DNA of 5,901 bases. It comes from Deferribacteraceae bacterium (lineage in GTDB: Bacteria; Chrysiogenota; Deferribacteres; Deferribacterales; JAISNW01). The stretch lies in the NCBI GenBank assembly GCA_031278965.1, contig JAITJJ010000079.1, positions 1-5,901 on the forward strand, read 5' to 3'. Made by a program: the position numbers and the translations under genes. The notes beneath the pieces are model-generated. The model was not told where the DNA came from. It saw nothing but the letters and a program-made list of their open reading frames with translations, and ran no database searches. Shown piece by piece: positions 4,704-5,901 of this stretch. The stretch's first letter is position 1. Each line of letters starts with the position of its first letter.

Positions 4704-5528
4704 ATGAAGAAAGTTTTAATTATATCTCTGTTATTGGGGATAGCCGCAATCTCCCATGCGTTTTCAGGAGCAATTTCCGTTGTCAGCAGAGAATCCGGCT
4801 CCGGCACCCGCGGTGCTTTTATAGAGCTCACCGGAGTTGAAGAGAGGACGGATACGGGGAGGAAAGATCAAACTACAAAAGATGCAATCATCACTAATAA
4901 AACCGATGTTATGCTCTCTACAGTAGCAGGAAACCCAAACTCCATAGGATATATCTCGCTTGGTTCTCTTAACTCCAATGTCAAAGCTCTGAAGGTGGAC
5001 GGAGTTGCTGCAAGTGTTGTAAATATAAAGAACGGAACCTACGCCTTGAAAAGACCTTTTAACCTTGCTTACAAAGGGAACGCATCTGCAGGCGGGGTTG
5101 ACTTTATAAGCTACATCCTCTCCAAGCAAGGCTCCGAAGTAATATCAAAGGGCGGATATATCCCGATAAGCGAGAGTGCCCCGGATTTTACCTCTAAAAA
5201 ACCTTCCGGCAGGCTTGTAGTTGCAGGTTCTTCTTCCGTTTCCCCGATTATGGAGAAGTTGGTTGAAGCCTACGGCAAATTAAATCCTTCCCTAAAGATT
5301 GAGGTGCAAACAAGCGACTCCTCCACCGGGCTTAATAACGCTATAAACGGAACATGCGATATAGGGATGTCCTCCAGAGACCTTAAATCCTCCGAGCTTG
5401 GAAAGCTGAACAACGTGACGATAGCCATTGATGGGCTGGCGGTAATCGTAAACAAAAAGAACGATACCGAGACCCTCACCGTCAGCGAAATCAAAGATAT
5501 TTTCACCGGGAAAAAGACAAAGTGGTAA
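4704..5528 (+). CDS. pstS: Phosphate ABC transporter substrate-binding protein PstS, circularly permuted
   Basis: PstS binds inorganic phosphate outside the membrane and delivers it to the PstCAB permease. The protein has 274 residues and a type I signal peptide MKKVLIISLLLGIAAISHA; no lipobox is present. The order of parts is unusual. The block normally found in the second half of PstS comes first: VVSRESGSGTRGAF (26-39), IGYISLGSLNSNVKALKVDG (81-100), RPFNLAYKG (117-125) and DFISYILSKQGSEVI (133-147). The normal first half follows: LVVAGSSSVSPIMEKL (171-186), CDIGMSSRDL (218-227), DGLAVIVN (243-250) and IFTGKKTKW (266-274). Phosphate-contacting residues are expected in SGSGTR, GSSSVSP and MSSR. 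The last motif normally leads into the SGSGTR block, so the chain ends where the permutation joins. The same order is, to my memory, known in clostridial homologues. pstC follows. Confidence 0.93.
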   Translation: MKKVLIISLLLGIAAISHAFSGAISVVSRESGSGTRGAFIELTGVEERTDTGRKDQTTKDAIITNKTDVMLSTVAGNPNSIGYISLGSLNSNVKALKVDGVAASVVNIKNGTYALKRPFNLAYKGNASAGGVDFISYILSKQGSEVISKGGYIPISESAPDFTSKKPSGRLVVAGSSSVSPIMEKLVEAYGKLNPSLKIEVQTSDSSTGLNNAINGTCDIGMSSRDLKSSELGKLNNVTIAIDGLAVIVNKKNDTETLTVSEIKDIFTGKKTKW

Positions 5529-5544
5529 GACTATCCAACTCCGC

Positions 5545-5568
5545 AGAGAGGGGGCGCGCCCCCTCTCT
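5545..5568 (+). repeat. Perfect 24-bp palindrome between pstS and pstC
   Basis: Positions 5545-5568 read the same on both strands, centred on CGCG, with arms AGAGAGGGGG and CCCCCTCTCT. In mRNA this gives a 10-bp GC-rich stem with a CGCG loop, 16 bases after the pstS stop. It is not followed by a T tract, so it is unlikely to be an efficient intrinsic terminator. In binding-protein transport operons such structures often protect or end the upstream message, so that the binding protein is made in excess over the permease. Confidence 0.75.
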
Positions 5569-5605
5569 AAATAGAGTATCAGGGCTTCACACGCGTGAAA
5601 AGGTG

Positions 5606-5901
5606 ATGAAGTTTGTTTTCCTCCTCTCTTCCGCCCTCTCACTCTTCTTTCTTGGGCTTATCTGCGCTTTTCTCTTTGGAAACGGGATACCCGGTCTCTT
5701 TAAGATAGGAGCGGGCAACCTTCTTCTGGGAACTGACTGGTCACCTGTGGATACACCCCCGTTTTTCGGCATCCTCCCTATGATTGTCGGGAGTATATGC
5801 GTTACCGCCGGAGCCATAGTTGTGGGAACCCCGATTGGAATATTTACGGCAGTTTTTATGGCCTATTACTGCCCGCCCCCTCTTTACAGGGTTATGAAGC
5901 C
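5606..5901 (+). CDS. pstC: Phosphate ABC transporter permease PstC (partial, 5' end)
   Basis: PstC is one of the two inner-membrane permease subunits that, with PstA and the ATPase PstB, imports phosphate delivered by PstS. The window holds 98 codons and the gene runs off the right edge. The first membrane span is at about 3-24, followed by the characteristic GNGIPGLFKIGAGNLLLGTDWSP (25-47) and FGILPMIVGSICVTAGAIVV (54-73), which starts the permease domain. The end reads YYCPPPLYRVMK. The start is uncertain. ATG 5606 has AAGG only two bases upstream. GTG 5603 is adjacent. The frame is open back to GTG 5522, which would overlap the pstS stop, add 28 residues encoded partly by the palindrome, and include HTREKVMKF, which resembles the N-terminal lead-in of some PstC proteins. 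I chose the ATG because the palindrome looks intergenic. Confidence 0.88.
   Translation, partial: MKFVFLLSSALSLFFLGLICAFLFGNGIPGLFKIGAGNLLLGTDWSPVDTPPFFGILPMIVGSICVTAGAIVVGTPIGIFTAVFMAYYCPPPLYRVMK

Noticed and set aside
4764..5129. Minus-strand open frame opposite pstS
   Set aside because: It is antisense to a clearly recognised PstS and has no start signals.
1..5901. CRISPR array, tRNA or rRNA genes, transposase
   Set aside because: No regularly spaced direct repeats, no cloverleaf with a T-loop, no rRNA segments and no transposase or integrase motifs were seen on either strand.

Overview
The window is bacterial and gene-dense. It has moderate G+C, strong GGAGG-type ribosome binding sites and occasional TTG starts. 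A bacterial lipoprotein signal, a GT4 glycosyltransferase of the kind used for envelope polysaccharides, and a rearranged PstS of a type I associate with anaerobic lineages such as Clostridia fit an anaerobe or facultative anaerobe outside the well-studied Proteobacteria. A diderm group such as Deferribacterota is a guess only; no rRNA or other taxonomic marker is present.

Layout. Positions 1-48 (minus) hold the possible first 16 codons of a gene leaving the window, with a promoter and ribosome binding site behind it. Positions 49-309 are non-coding and carry nested inverted repeats. Positions 310-1858 (minus) hold a large lipoprotein gene whose signal peptide and mature body lie in different frames, joined by an apparent +1 frameshift near 1745-1747. 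Positions 1859-2207 are an AT-rich divergent intergenic region with an 18-bp inverted repeat (1972-1989 and 2133-2150), a candidate promoter and a T8 tract. At 2208 (plus) a second, decayed copy of the same signal-peptide leader begins and runs as a broken frame to 2477. There it overlaps the start of a GT4 glycosyltransferase (2477-3541). That gene converges on trmL (3538-3990, minus), sharing 4 bp at the stop codons. A secreted-looking orphan protein (3971-4465, minus) lies upstream of trmL and overlaps it by 20 bp. A divergent regulatory region with a Pho-box-like direct repeat precedes pstS (4704-5528). A perfect 24-bp palindrome follows, and then pstC runs off the right edge.

How the genes work together. 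The right end is the start of a phosphate-starvation pst operon: PstS binds phosphate outside the membrane and PstC forms half of the channel. The Pho-box-like repeats suggest PhoB/PhoP-type control, and the intergenic palindrome could keep PstS in excess of PstC. The orphan protein and trmL are probably co-transcribed. The left half looks like a duplication or rearrangement scar around two divergent lipoprotein leaders. The glycosyltransferase sits at its edge and may have lost its original upstream partners.
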